This document shows, piece after piece, positions 23,072-35,506 of a stretch of 64,000 nucleotides of DNA (positions are counted from its first letter, which is position 1; every line of letters starts with the position of its first letter). Origin of the DNA: Tethya wilhelma (lineage: Eukaryota; Porifera; Demospongiae; Tethyida; Tethyidae); the NCBI GenBank assembly GCA_964030475.1, contig CAXIPT010000007.1:4607607-4671606 (forward strand), written 5' to 3'. A model generated the notes under the pieces. The model was not told the origin of the DNA and ran no database searches. It was given only the letters and a program-made list of their open reading frames with translations. The position numbers and the translations under genes were made by a program.

Positions 23072-23458
23072 CTATCGTTGAACAAAGCCAGTGTATAGCT
23101 TATATATTATGGTAAATCAATCTGCTTAATTATAAGTATGATTTGTTTCAATTACCTAACAAGGTGTATGTATCAATAAGAATCAACCAGGAACTGATTA
23201 TTTTGATTAAAAATAAATTGTGTTTATAGTTAATTAATTTCAATGCACAAAGAAAGGAAGAGGAAAAAAGGGGGGAAAAACTATAATAAAAAAAAAAGAA
23301 AAAACTGCTGTCATTCTTAATTTTTGTGATTCAATCACCCCCTTGGCTCAACCCATCCCACTAGAGTTATGTTTCAATAACCATACAGTGGTTCTCTTAC
23401 ACTACAATGAATGCTTATAAAGAAACAAAATAGAGCTTGAATTGATTGATCCAAATGA

Positions 23459-23712
23459 GGTGCTTTCTCTCACAGTTGAAACTACCGTGATGTGCATGTC
23501 ACCAGATAGCCAGTAAATTGATTTGGATTCTTATCTTGAATAAGCCACGATCCAGCTAGCTTGCCAACAGATACAGACTGTATATATTCATAACAACAAC
23601 AACAACAACAACAACCACATCTTGTGAATTAAAGTACGGCTACACTTTATGGACTACTGACTTCCACTAGCTACGAGTGCTGTATGACTGCATACCTCGA
23701 TGTTATGATGAT
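23459..23712 (+). pseudogene. rearranged fossil of the receptor FN3 exon
   Basis: Matches receptor 2's FN3 exon (28440-28740) in sense orientation on this strand, but the segment about 23493-23570 is inverted relative to its neighbours. Stops and a CAA expansion (23592-23616) break the frame. It shares this rearrangement with 26400-26670. Confidence 0.75.
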
Positions 23713-24139
23713 CCCCATGCATAGTAACTAGATAGGCCCTGATCACCACAAGAGACTGAGTAGAGTATGGAGGTCCCAACTTGTCCCACACAAGCTGCTG
23801 ATTCAAGCTCTCAACAAGCCATCTCATGCTCTCTTATCATGATAATTAAATTACCTAATTCTGTTACTGAAACAGATAACATGATGCATTGACTTACCAT
23901 GCGTTTCTATCTTGATCTCTCATCTTCTTCTCTTTTTCAGCATCTGTGAGGACCTGGATGATTGGTCCCAAAGTTAACCAGATTGGTATGGAATCATACT
24001 ACAGTGTCAATGTATGTCAAGGTACAATTAGCTACGTGTGCTGAACATAAAATAAACAAGTAATACAACAAAATCCATTGTACTGCGTGTAGAATGAATT
24101 GGTTTTAACATATAAAATACATCCAGGATAATATAACTA

Positions 24140-24262
24140 TAATAAGCTTACCTGAAATTAAAGCTCTCTTGTGTTACTGCCTCTGTTGTTTGTCATGGTA
24201 GAACATGAGTAGTATAACCACTCAAAACACTTATTGTTGAAATGATTCTTAGTCACAGCGTA
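24140..24262. pseudogene. antisense fossil of the receptor Ig exon
   Basis: The minus strand still reads MTNNRGSNTREL, matching VTNNRGNDTREL of receptor 2. It lies directly upstream of transporter C. Confidence 0.8.
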
Positions 24263-24272
24263 GTAGACAGTC

Positions 24273-26039
24273 ATGAGTAGTTCTCTTGGCAATTCGAATT
24301 CCCCAGAACCACTGAGTAATACAGCACCACTTAAAGTAAGAGAAAGATGGTGGACCACCCTGATAGCTGTGTTAGTGTCTTCTCTACTAGCACTTCTCTT
24401 TGGTTCTACCCTTGGCTATCCCTCTCCTGTATTACTGGAGCTGAGTTCACTGCCCAACAGTGAATTAAAGTTTGACACACTACTGTCAGATATATTCAGT
24501 GTAAGTGAAAAGTATCATATAAGACAAATTCAGCTTGATGGTTCAGTTATTATGGATCATATTGTAAAGCACAGCACTGAACACTATAGTTTCAGCAGCT
24601 ATTATTATGCTACTCCCATGCCGCAGGCTTCTGGTATAATAGGAGGTTTATTTGGGAGTCTTCTAGGTGGTTGGGTGGCTGACAGGTGGGGAAGAAAGAC
24701 TGCTCTCATTCTAAACAGCATCCCTTATCTTGTTGGCTACCTCATGATCAGTGTGGCTTGTTTCATCACCAATGGAGTGGTGTTTAAGAGTGTACTCATA
24801 GTGGGGAGAACAATCACTGAATTTGGAAATGGATGGTCATATCTTGCAGTCGCTGTAAGCTATAGCTAGCTACTTACTATTCAACAATGAGATGTTTACT
24901 GTCAGTAAAGTTTAATTTTGTATTTTGATCCTCAGGTGTATGTTGCAGAAGTTTCTTCAGCCAAAACTCGTGGGATATTTGTTTCTTTTTGTGAACTGAT
25001 ATTTGTCTTTGGGATTCTCTTTGTCTATGGAGTTGGTTCAATCCCGGGAGTTACATACTATGACATTGCGGTTGTCATGGTTGGCATAGTAGCACTCTTT
25101 GTATTGACAGCTGTGTGGCTACCAGAGACTCCAAGATGGGTGCTACTCAAGACAAAGAACAGAGAAGCAGCTAGGTCCATCTTGAAGTTATTCCGAGGAC
25201 CAGAATGTCAAGATATCGAATCAGAACTCGATGACATCCAATCTGCCATTGACCAAATGCCAAGGAGCTCCTGCTTCAGCTTGCTAAAAGAGTTTCGCAA
25301 GAGAAGCATCCTGGCTCCGTTCATCATCATACTCGTGCTGATGATATTTCAAGAGTTGTGTGGCGGAGCAAGCACTGTTAATACTTACGCAGCTTTAATA
25401 TTCGAGGCAGCTGGTGTCTCTAATCCTAATCTGATTTCCTTCTTTGCCATTGGTGGAACCCAATTTCTCTTCACAACAATTTCAATGCTCATTATCGACA
25501 ATGTGGGAAGAAAACTCTTATTGATTGCAAGTACGATTGGTATGTGTATTGGCAGTACAATGCTTGGCGTTCATTTTTACATCACGCGTCCATCAATATG
25601 TTACAATGGTACAGCCATTTCTGACGATATGTCTTTTTGTAACCTACAATATGCACCACTATCCATTGCAAGTTTAGTTCTGTTTATGGGCTCCTTCTCC
25701 ATTGGTACTGGTCCAGTGCTGTGGGTACTACTGACAGAGTACCTTCCTCTTCACATCAGAGGCACAGCTAGTGGGATCGCAATCCTTGCCTGCCTGACAA
25801 CAGCTGCTCTAGTTACTGGAAGCTATTTGAGTTATGCTGATCTGGTGAGGCCGTGGTTTGCTTGGTGGACGTTTGCTCTTGTTAATTTGTTTGGATTCTT
25901 GTTTGTGGTGGTATTTGTTGTGGAGACAAAAGGAAAGAGTTTGGAAGAAGTGCAAAGAATGTTTGAAGCAAAGAGAACTATAGATACTGAAACTGGCTAC
26001 GTGATGTCCATTAATAATAACAATGATAAATATCATTGA
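24273..26039 (+). CDS. transporter C: SLC2A/Tret1-like MFS
   Basis: Exons 24273-24500, 24627-24854 and 24936-26039; 519 residues. The upstream ATG that corresponds to the start in A and B (24242) runs into a TAG after 12 codons because of a small deletion, so translation must start at 24273, giving a shorter N-terminus. The helix 7 motif is QELCGGASTV. The family loops (DRWGRK, PETPRW, LPLHIRG, ETKGKS) are intact. Divergence from A and B is concentrated in helices 8-11. Confidence 0.88.
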
Positions 26040-26399
26040 ACAAAGCCAGTGTATATATAGCTTATAATTATATTATGGTAAATTAATTATAATTGTGGCA
26101 TTTTATTTACCTAACAAGGTGTATGTATCAATAAGAACCAACAACTGATATTGAGTAAAAATAGATAGTCTTTATAGTTAATTAATTTCAATGTATATAC
26201 AGAAAGGGGGAAAAAACTACAGAAGAAAAAAATACACAAAAAAACTGCCGTAGTTCTTTTTTTTTTTTTTTTTGATTCACCCCCTCAGTTCAACCCATCC
26301 CTCTAGAGCTACGTTTCAATAACCATACAGTGGTACTCTTAAACTGTAATGAATGCTTATAAAGAAACAAAATAGAGCTTGAATTTATTGATCCAAATG

Positions 26400-26675
26400 A
26401 GGTGCTTTCTCTCACAATTGAAACCACCGTGATGTGCATGTCACCAGATAGCCAGGAAATGGATTCGGATTCTTATCTTGAAATCATGTCACCAGATAGC
26501 CAGGAAATGGATTCGGATTCTTATCTTGAAATCATCACCCAGCTAACTTGCCAACAGATACAGACTGTATTCATAACAACAACAAACACACCTTATGAAA
26601 GCACAGCTAGATTTTACGGACTACTGCCTTTCACTAGCTGCGAGTGCTGTGTGATTGATTGACTGCATCAGTACC
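26400..26675 (+). pseudogene. second rearranged fossil of the receptor FN3 exon
   Basis: Same internal inversion as 23459-23712, plus a 48-base tandem duplication (26438-26485 and 26486-26533). It is open over about 87 codons ending in a CECCV pair like the FN3 exon's YDCCV, but lacks splice context. Likely non-functional. Confidence 0.75.
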
Positions 26676-26783
26676 TCAACACTATGATGATCACCTGTGA
26701 TAGCAACCATATAATTATAATTATGCCCTGATCACCACAAGAGACTGATTCAAGCTAGCTTGCAGTCAACCATTCAGGTGATA

Positions 26784-26989
26784 CATAGAGCGGTTAGATC
26801 TGGGTGGTACTGCTACTACAGCTCTATTTGGGAGTGATATTAGTACAGGCACATGTAGTTCCCACCCATCCATGGCTAACAATAGCACAATTATAGACAA
26901 TTGGCTATTACAGAGATTTGGCTATGATGGCGTCTACCATCTGGATCCAGGAACTGCATGGCTGAGCAAGTCGTCTCATAATTATTCTC
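26784..26989 (+). CDS. possible orphan exon cut by a sequence join
   Basis: Open from a candidate acceptor (acatag) through segments such as LGGTATTALFGSD, a GTCSSHPS stretch and RFGYDGVYHLDPGTAWL, up to the N at 26990. Composition looks coding and extracellular. I do not recognise the family. It could be part of another lost receptor module. Confidence 0.3.
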
Positions 26990-27076
26990 NGTGTGTGTTT
27001 GTGTGTGTGTGTGTATGTGTGTGTGTGGGGGGGGGGTGAGTGCATGTGTGTGTGTGTGTGCGCGTGTGTGTGTGTT
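26990..27076. repeat. single-N join followed by GT-rich microsatellite
   Basis: N at 26990, then an impure GT repeat with a G run. Beyond it, sequence matches the right side of the 16.0 kb microsatellite. Confidence 0.9.
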
Positions 27077-27521
27077 CAGTTGATGATCTCATTATGATGT
27101 TGTCTACTATATATAGGAACAAAATTTGACGAGGGAGTGTCTTACAAGTTAAGCTCAATTGAACTTCCTGCACGTATAATAATGCTATATATGCATGATT
27201 GTTAACGCTTTGTTTGAAGCTGGGATACACCCACCCACACACATGCATGTACATGCACATTCTTGTGTCCCTATGGGAATTTGCCATGTCAACAACTCCT
27301 TGACAATTTTGGTATGTGTTACGGTGAGAAGAATGACTACTTCAACAACAACAGTAATAAATAGAATAAATACAATGCTCTATAAAAAATTTACTGTAAA
27401 CAGCAACCATAAAAATAATAGTTACATAAAAGAATTGAAACATAAGAACTCTGAATCATTTTCAATGATAAAAACAGTTATGGTATGTTGTCGGAGTACA
27501 TGGCTTCTTCAGTCTCTGTCT

Positions 27522-30500
27522 CTAAGTTTGACTCTCTATATAAACAGGAGATTTGTTTCTGGTCAGTTCATTGATCTCAGCATACATTGCATCATGGCCG
27601 CTGACTTCACTCTCAACTGCTCCCGTGCTAGTAGCAACTGTTGTACTACCATTCGATTGTACAGCTGTCGTAGTTGCTGGTGTCCCATTTCTATGACTCA
27701 GATCTATCTCGGCATAGTTTGAATCGACTTGAGGCTTGGAATCTAGATCGGGAATAGAAGCATAGTTGGAACTAGATGGATTGGGAGTTTGTGAACTGGG
27801 TGCCACTGCCACTGTCGAACTGTAGATTGGGTTTAGAATATTGACCGACTTTGCAGATGTAGTGGTGTTGCTACGTGGACGACTCGTGCTATAGATAGGA
27901 TTTGTGAGGAGTCTCTCTTCACGAAACCTTGACTGTTCCATAGAAATTGGTCTAGATTGCAGAGAATAGGCACACACATACATACAATCATATAGAACTT
28001 ATAATAGAATGGAGTCACGAATACAGATAGCAGTATCCCTGGAAAAATTTCTTCATACGATAATTTGTGATATGAAGGATAAAAGTTTACAAGAGCATGC
28101 ATGCATCATTGTATGTATACCAATGTACATTAATAATTTGCATGCATATAACTAGATGGAGCTTACGTTGCTTGTTGAGTGGTGTAAGAATGCGATGACT
28201 CTGAAGATGAAGAGCGTGACGATGATGGTTTACTTCTTCCAGGCTTTTTAAACAGGATGAACAATATACACAGTGCAGTAGCAACGACCATCAGTACTAC
28301 AACTAGAACACCTATAACAGCTCCTAGAGCTGCTGTAGCGGTGCCACTGCTCTGTGTATCACCTGAAGGAGTGACTGCTACACTAGTTGAGCTTGAATCA
28401 TCAGCTTGTGTAGGACAAGTTGGGACCTCAGTACTCTCCTCTCTTGTTGTGGTGATTTGGGCACATTTGGTTGCAAAATTGATCATCATAGCGTCGAGGT
28501 ATGCAGTCACACAGCAGTCGTAGCTTGTGGAAGGTAGTAGTCCGTAAAGTGTAGCCATGCTTTCACGAGCTGTGGTTGTTATTGCTATGGATATGGTCTG
28601 TATCTGTTGGGTATCTTGTGAGGTGCATGTGGCTCGATAGCCAGTAATGGATCCGGATTCTGATCCTGAAGCCATCCAGCTGGCTTGCACAGAGGTTGCC
28701 ATCACAGATGTTTCTGTCAGTGTGAGAGAAGGCACCTCGAGCTCTATTTTGTCTCTTTGAGCCTTTGTTATGGTGTAAGAGAACCACTGGTTATCAAAAC
28801 ACAGTTCTATTTCAACGGGTTGTTCAATTGTGTCGACTCTCACAACTCTACTCTCTCCTGTGTTACATACTTTGTGTTAGTGTGTGCGGGGGTAGATAGG
28901 GAGAGAGGGGGTGTGGGGTGTTTATAGTATCAGATTGGTATGTATCAGATTACATTGTAATGATGATTTAAATTCAGTGGTATATCAAGCTACAATTACT
29001 GTGATGGCAATCAATTTACTCAGTATATAAACGCAGGAGGGTATAATATTGGCATTATAATATTTACCTGAAATTGAAAGCTCTCTTGTGTCATTACCCC
29101 TGTTGTTTGTCACAGTACACGAGTAGTTGCCGCTCGAAGCACTCGTCGTAGTAATGATCCTCAGTCTGTTCTCATACACAGAATTATTCAAGTCGATGAT
29201 AACTTGCGATGTTTCATACAGTGCACTGTCAGTACTAGTGTTCAATGGAGTACCGTCCTTGGTCCAAGTGACAGTGGTAGCAGGACCACCGGTGGAGGTG
29301 CAAAGGAATGTTTGTGTGATTGTGTCATAAGTGAGGTTAGAAATGGAGACACTTCCTATAATATGGTGTGTGAGAAGACATTATGTGTTATGTTATAGTA
29401 CAGTTTCCACCAGAATGGAATTTAAATCCTAACCACGTGCATGAGAGAGAAATTAACATGTTTGCTAACATTCCACAACAGCCATTATATTGTTGATCAT
29501 AAACTTCACACTTATTAATGACTATCACATTATATATCGTTTTTCATGTTTTTATGGAAAGCTATACCTTCTGTTTCTGAGTACAGTCCAATGTAGAGAT
29601 ACTGGGTAGCATCATTCCTATCTGGTACCTCACAGTGGTATATGCCATTGGGGATTGTTTCCAGGTCATCGGTTTGGCGATTTAACCTCACTACCTGATT
29701 GTCCCCTCGTCCTCTGTAGAGTCCATATCCCCCTGCCTGGTTCAATACTTGTGTTCCGTTGGGATAGTACCATTCACCGAAGCGATTTTGTGGTGAAGAA
29801 CAACAAGGTGCTTTGTTTGTTACACAGAGCAGGGCAACTCCGTCGTTTGAATTGGAGAAATCATCCTTGCGGATCACAGTGTTGTTAAGCAATAGGTTTC
29901 CACCAAGAGTCATTCTAACAGCTGCAGGCCGGCAGGGTGTGTGTGTGTGTGTGTGTGTGTGTCTGTGAGTGTGTGAGTATGTGTATGTGTGTGTGTGTCC
30001 AAATTGTTGTAAGTCCAGCTTTTATTTCCCATTGCTTACCATCATGTTCACATCTGACCCCAACATCTTCATTGTGAAAGCAGTTGTGATTAACACGACA
30101 GGCTCCCAGTTTCATTTCAGAGCCATCACATTGGAGATTGTCAAGAATGATTTGTTGATCAGACGTACCAGTTGTATAATCCGTATTTACAGTAGCTAGT
30201 GATGCTCCTAAATTGAAAAAGCAATGGAGATTGAAAATCTGATGAGCTAAATATGTATTGGAATCTTTAGAATAACTTATTCAGTGTTGCTAAAAGTGTC
30301 AATATATTCCACTGGCATGAAGTTGCCAATAAATGCATGAAATTTAATGGCACTGATATACTTATATACCTGTATCAGAATAGCCTACTTGTCTACATAC
30401 AACTGCAGCTTCTTCTGCACCAAAGTCATCGTTGCACACGGTCCCCCACCTGTTATCATGGCACACTTCAACCCGTCCAACCAAATATGATGTACCACCA

Positions 30501-30710
30501 GCTAATCTGACATCTCCATCTATAAAACATCCTGTGGAGAGGTTAAAAAAAGTAACTCTTATATCTTCAAGAAGGTACATCAGATTGAGCTAGGGTCCTA
30601 CCATTTACTTCTGTTGTCTGTGTGTGCACACTATCAATAAGTATTGCACAGATCAAGTACAATATTAACTTTACTGAATGATATTCACTAATTATTACTT
30701 GAGCATTCAT
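27522..30710 (-). CDS. receptor 2: SRCR-Ig-Ig-FN3-TM with ITIM-like tail
   Basis: Complete in seven exons: 30710-30602, 30531-30370, 30207-30040, 29921-29568, 29355-29068, 28857-28167 and 27951-27522; 733 residues. Signal peptide in exon 1 (hydrophobic LILYLICAILI). Canonical SRCR about 37-146 (RVEVCHDNRWGTVC, AVVCRQVGY, LGACRVNHNC). Ig-like domain about 147-264 with a Cys-Cys pair; Ig about 265-360 (SGNYSCTV). FN3 about 365-480 (SITGYRATC, STSYDCCV), Thr/Ser stem, TM about 533-560. The tail of about 173 residues has NPIYSTS and NPIYSST, plus SNYASI and SNYAEI, which fit the S/I/V/L-x-Y-x-x-I/V/L ITIM consensus, and a related AMYAEI. Extracellular introns are all phase 1, as in shuffled modules. 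It is head-to-head with transporter D. Inhibitory signalling is inferred from the motifs only. Confidence 0.88.
29937..29999. repeat. (GT)n microsatellite next to an acceptor
   Basis: GT-rich repeat in the intron just upstream (minus strand) of the first Ig exon of receptor 2. Confidence 0.9.
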
Positions 30711-31096
30711 TGTGTTTCACTGACAGTCCAAGTGCGCACAGGCGTATATAGAATTTTTCTATTTTTGTTGCGGCAAACCCATTTAATTATCAAAACCGGA
30801 TGTAAATTTTAGTTGGCGGAAGTGTAGTAATTTAACATGCATGTTTATTCATACAACTTTAGTCAGCTTTATCTCGAAACAAGCTGGGAATGGAAGTGCT
30901 GCTGATGGTCAATCTACAACCATAATATATGTAAACCCGCAGATCAACGCAACACAGCATAGATAATGTATTAGGGTGTACTATGAACACGGTTACCCCG
31001 GCCACGCCCTTTTCCTTAAAGTGCGGTCATGTCACGCCCGCAGCCACGTGTGTGGGCAACTTTAGAATAAAATTTATGACCACAGCCTGGTAGATT
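30711..31096. promoter_or_regulatory. shared upstream region of receptor 2 and transporter D
   Basis: 386 bases separate the divergent start codons. No coding sequence seen. The same head-to-head order at receptor 1/transporter A suggests this is the ancestral promoter arrangement of the module. Confidence 0.5.
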
Positions 31097-33092
31097 ATGT
31101 CAACAATCAATGAAAGAAGCTCTCCTGGAAATTCTCCAGGACCACTGAATGATATAGCACCACCTAAAGTAAAAGAGAGATGGTGGACCACCCTGATAGC
31201 TGTGTTGGTATCTTCTCTACTGGCCCTTCTCTTTGGTTGTGGACTTGGCTACCCCTCTCCTGTCTTACTGGAGCTGAGTACACTGCCCAACAGTGAACTA
31301 AAGTTTGACACACTATTGTCGGACATATTCAGTGTAAGTGAAAGGATATGGTAGTTGAATTTCTACTTGATAAATAAGTCTGGCATTGTGGCCCCCATCA
31401 TGAGTGGGTCAGGCACAACCATTGATCTATCCTTAGCTGTGTATTGCAATTGTATATGCTGCTCTCGACAGAAATAACTCTTTCCCTACAGGCTTCTGGT
31501 TTGGTAGGAGGTTTGTTAGGAAGTCTTCCAGCTGGCTGGGTGGCTGACAGGTGGGGAAGAAAGACTGCTCTCATTCTAAACAGCATCCCTTATCTTGTTG
31601 GCTACCTCATGATCAGTGTGGCTTGTTTTATCACCAATGGAGTGCTGTTTAAGAGTATGTTAATAGTGGGGAGAGCCATCACTGGATTTGGAATGGGATG
31701 GTCATTTCTAGCTGTCTCAGTAAGTTCAATATTACAACATAATCTACTATCGAAGTTCACGGGAAGCAATTTTCGTCGATTTGGTGGCAATCCTTTGGAA
31801 AATAAAAATCTGCAGATTAGAGGGGAAATGCCCTATATAACATAATAAATATTTAATGGATATAGTATTATTATTCAATCATAATTGTGTTCACCTTATA
31901 AGTACTCTGTATTATTTAGGTATATAATGGAGAAATTACATCAGCAAATACTCGTGGAGTTTTTGGTTCTTGTGCTGAAATTGCACTAGTCGGTGGAATT
32001 CTTTTTGTCTATGGAGTTGGTTCAATCCCAGGAGTCACATACTATGACATTGCAGTTGTCATGGTTGGCATAGTAGCACTCTTTGTATTGATGGCTGTGT
32101 GGCTACCAGAGACTCCAAGATGGGTGCTACTCAAGACAAAGAACAGAGAGAGAGCTAAGTCCATCTTGACTCTCCTTCGTGGTCCAAACTATAACAAAAT
32201 TGACTCAGAACTTGATGAGATTCAGGAGACAATCAACAAAGCACCAAAAATGACTTTCTTTGCAACTTTGAGAGAGTTTTTGAAACGAAGCATCTTGGTT
32301 CCTTTTGCTATCATCCTTGTTCTAATGATGTATCAGCAGTTGTGTGGAGGAGGAAGTACTGTTCCTACGTATGCAGCCTCAATATTCGAAGCTGTTGGTG
32401 TGCCTAATCCTGATTTCATCTCTCTATGGGCAGTTGGTGGAACCCAACTTCTGTTTGCGACCATAGCTGTTTTCATTATTGATCATATTGGACGAAAACT
32501 CTTGCTCATTTTGAGTTCGTTTGGTATGTGTGTTGGCAGTACAATGCTCGGAGTTCACTTCTTCATCACACGTCCATCGCTGTGCAGTAATAGCTCAAAC
32601 ATATCCCTGTTGGATATTTCAAGCAGTCAGGATCTACAGCTGTCTTGTAACGCTCAGTACGCACCCCTAGCTATCACTAGTGTGGTGTTTTTCATGGCCT
32701 CCTTCGCCATCGGTCCTGGTCCAGTGTTGTGGGTGCTACTGACAGAGTACCTTCCTCTTCACATCAGAGGTACAGCTAGTGGGATTGTTATCCTTGCTAA
32801 CTGGCTGGCGGCTGCTCTAGTGACTGGAGGCTATTTGAGTTATGCTGATCTTGTGAGGCCGTGGTTTGCTTGGTGGACGTTTGCTCTCATCAATCTGTTT
32901 GGTTTCTTGTTTGTGGTGGTATTTGTTGTGGAGACCAAAGGAAAGAGTTTGGAAGAAGTGCAGAGAATGTTTGAGGTAAAGCGTGATCACAAAACTATGG
33001 AAATATCTGCTCGCAACAGTGTCCAGAGTTATCAACGGCTGGCCGATCCAAGCAGTCATAGCGAACATACTCCACTGATTAACAATCATTAA
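31097..33092 (+). CDS. transporter D: SLC2A/Tret1-like MFS
   Basis: Exons 31097-31333, 31492-31719 and 31920-33092; 545 residues. Exon 3 begins at the acceptor AG 31918-31919 with VYNGEITSANTRG, upstream of its first internal ATG. Together with E and F it forms a subgroup with QQLCGGGSTV-type helix 7 (F reads EQFCGGGTTV), a longer loop before helix 9 with several N-x-S sites (SNSSN), and an IDHIGRK-type loop. The cytoplasmic tail is extended. Substrate unknown. Confidence 0.9.
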
Positions 33093-33227
33093 TGTTTTAA
33101 AACTAATCTCCAATGATTGTACATATCATGCAGGTTGTATAATAATGTTGTATTTCAGCACAATCATGGGCTTGTATAATCCCCTTCATGCGTGCAGTTT
33201 CGGTCCTTGGATGCCTCACCGAATAAC

Positions 33228-33240
33228 TGCGCATGCGCAC
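33228..33240. promoter_or_regulatory. NRF-1-like palindrome upstream of transporter E
   Basis: tgcgcatgcgcac, 142 bases before the E start codon; it fits the NRF-1 consensus core GCGCATGCGC. Confidence 0.5.
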
Positions 33241-33381
33241 ACAAACGTACAAACTGCGCGGCATGCCGCCTCATAATTACGTATAATCAAGGGCTTATAA
33301 ACCCTTGGTATAATATATGCGTTGCAGAGATGCAGGCCATAATTCACTAGTTCAAGATAGAAATCGATGTAATTCATTACT

Positions 33382-35193
33382 ATGTCCTCATTCAACAAAG
33401 CTACTAGTCTTTCTGATGATTTGCCGAGACTTTCTAGCGATACAGCATCTCCTAAACGACCTAAAGTAAGAGAGAGATGATGGAGCACCCTACTAGCTGT
33501 GTTGGTGTCTTCTCTACTAGCACTTCTTGTTGGCTGTTCTCTTGGCTACCTCTCTCCTGTCTTAGAGGAGCTAAGCAGACTGTCCAATAGCGAACTACGG
33601 TTTGACACACTGCTGGCGGATATATCAGTGTAAGCAATTAACTTAAATTATTATCAGTATAGTTAGCATTCTGATTGTGAAGTTATCAAACATGTACTCT
33701 CAGCAGTAATTGATACTCCTATGCATGCACACATGTAGGCTTCTGGATTGGTAGGGGGTTTGTTCGGAAGTCTTCCAGCTGGTTGGGTGGCTGATAGGTG
33801 GGGAAGAAAGACTGCTCTGCTCATTCTAAACAGCATCCCTTATCTTGTTGGCTACCTCATGATCAGTGTGGCTTGTTTCATCACCAATGGAGTGCTGTTT
33901 AAGAGTGTGCTAATAGTTGGGAGAGCCATCACTGGGTTTGGAATGGGATGGTCATATCTGGCAGTCGCTGTAAGTTCCATAAATTGTACAAGACTATTAT
34001 ATAGTCACTAATATACATCTGATACTATTATTATACCAGCTAGTGTATTTAATGCTACAGTGTATTATATCCATTAAGCTTTATTGTCAGATAACATAAT
34101 TATTTAGGTATACATTGGAGAAATTACGTCAGCTAAAACTCGTGGAATATTTGGTTGTAGTGCTGAAATTGGACTAGCTGCCGGTACTCTCTTTGTGTAT
34201 GGATTTGGTTCAATCCCAGGTTTCAGGTACTATGACATTGCAGTGCTTATGGTTGGCATAGTGGCACTCTTTGTATTGACAGCTGTGTGGCTACCAGAGA
34301 CTCCAAGATGGGTGCTATTGAAGGTAAAAAACAGAGAGAGAGCTAAGTCTATTTTAAAATGCTTTCGAGGTCCAAACTATAGAAAGATTGACTCGGAACT
34401 TGACGAAATTCAGGACATAGTTGATAAAGTACCCAAAATGTTGTTTGTTTTTATAAGGAAGGAATTTTCCAAGCAATACATCCTAGTTCCTTTTGCTGTC
34501 ATCCTTGTTCTAATGATGTATCAGCAGTTGTGTGGAGGAGGAAGTGCTGTTCCTACTTATGCAGCCTCAATATTCAAAGCTGCTGGTGTGCACAATCCAG
34601 ATATCATCTCTCTGGGGACAATTGCAATTGGTGGAACTCAACTCCTATTTACAACAATCGCTGTGCTCAGTATTGATCATGTTGGACGAAAGCTCTTGCT
34701 CATCCTGAGTTCAGTTGGCATGTGTGTTGGTAGTACAATGCTTGGAGTTCACTTTTTCATCACACGTCCATTGCTGTGCAGTAATAGCTCAAATTTATTG
34801 ATGCCTGAGATTATAGATGCTTCACACATTGATGATAATCAGCAGCTGTCGTGTAATGCTCAGTACACACCCCTAGCCATTGTTAGCATGATATGTTTCA
34901 TGGCCTCTTTCTCTATTGGTCTTGGCCCTGTGACATGGGTGCTACTGACAGAGTACCTTCCTCTTCACATCAGAGGTACAGCTAGTGGGATTGTCAACCT
35001 ATTTAACTGGCTGGCGGCTGCTCTAGTCACTGGAGGCTATTTAAGTTATGCTGATCTTGTGAGGCCGTGGTTTGCTTGGTGGACGTTTGCTCTCATCAAT
35101 CTGTTTGGTTTCTTGTTTGTGGTGGTATTTGCTGTGGAGACTAAAGGAAAGAGTTTGGAAGAAGTGCAGAGAATGTTTGAAGCAAAGACATAA
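33382..35193 (+). pseudogene. transporter E: MFS pseudogene
   Basis: Exon-like blocks 33382-33629, 33739-33969 and 34108-35193. Codon 33 is TGA (33478-33480) where all other copies have the first Trp of RWWTTL. Exon 1 also lacks one base near its end (gatatatcagt in place of gatatattcagt), shifting the frame at the splice. Exon 2 has one extra Leu codon; exon 3 is open throughout with an intact ETKGKS end. Start and splice signals remain. A shorter product from a downstream start cannot be excluded but would lack helix 1. Confidence 0.85.
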
Positions 35194-35440
35194 TAGAACT
35201 GTTTATACTATGCCATTATCTGAACACTGACAGCAGTGCATGCTTATACTAACTTCCAGAGTCATTGCAACTGGCTGATCCGTAGCGTACAAAAGACATA
35301 TTAAGTATTATAAATATTAACTGTATTTATTTTTAAATGTTGTGACAGCTATATTTATTTCAGCATTGCAATGATCCTACAACAAACAATCAGAGGCCGA
35401 GCTCGAGGCACGCAGTTGGCAAGCCGCACCCTCGATCAAC

Positions 35441-35450
35441 CGCGCATGCG
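35441..35450. promoter_or_regulatory. NRF-1-like palindrome upstream of transporter F
   Basis: cgcgcatgcg, 57 bases before the F start codon. Confidence 0.5.
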
Positions 35451-35506
35451 TACACGCGCCAATCACCACCAGCTCGAAGGAACCAATCACCGTGACACTC
35501 ATTATT

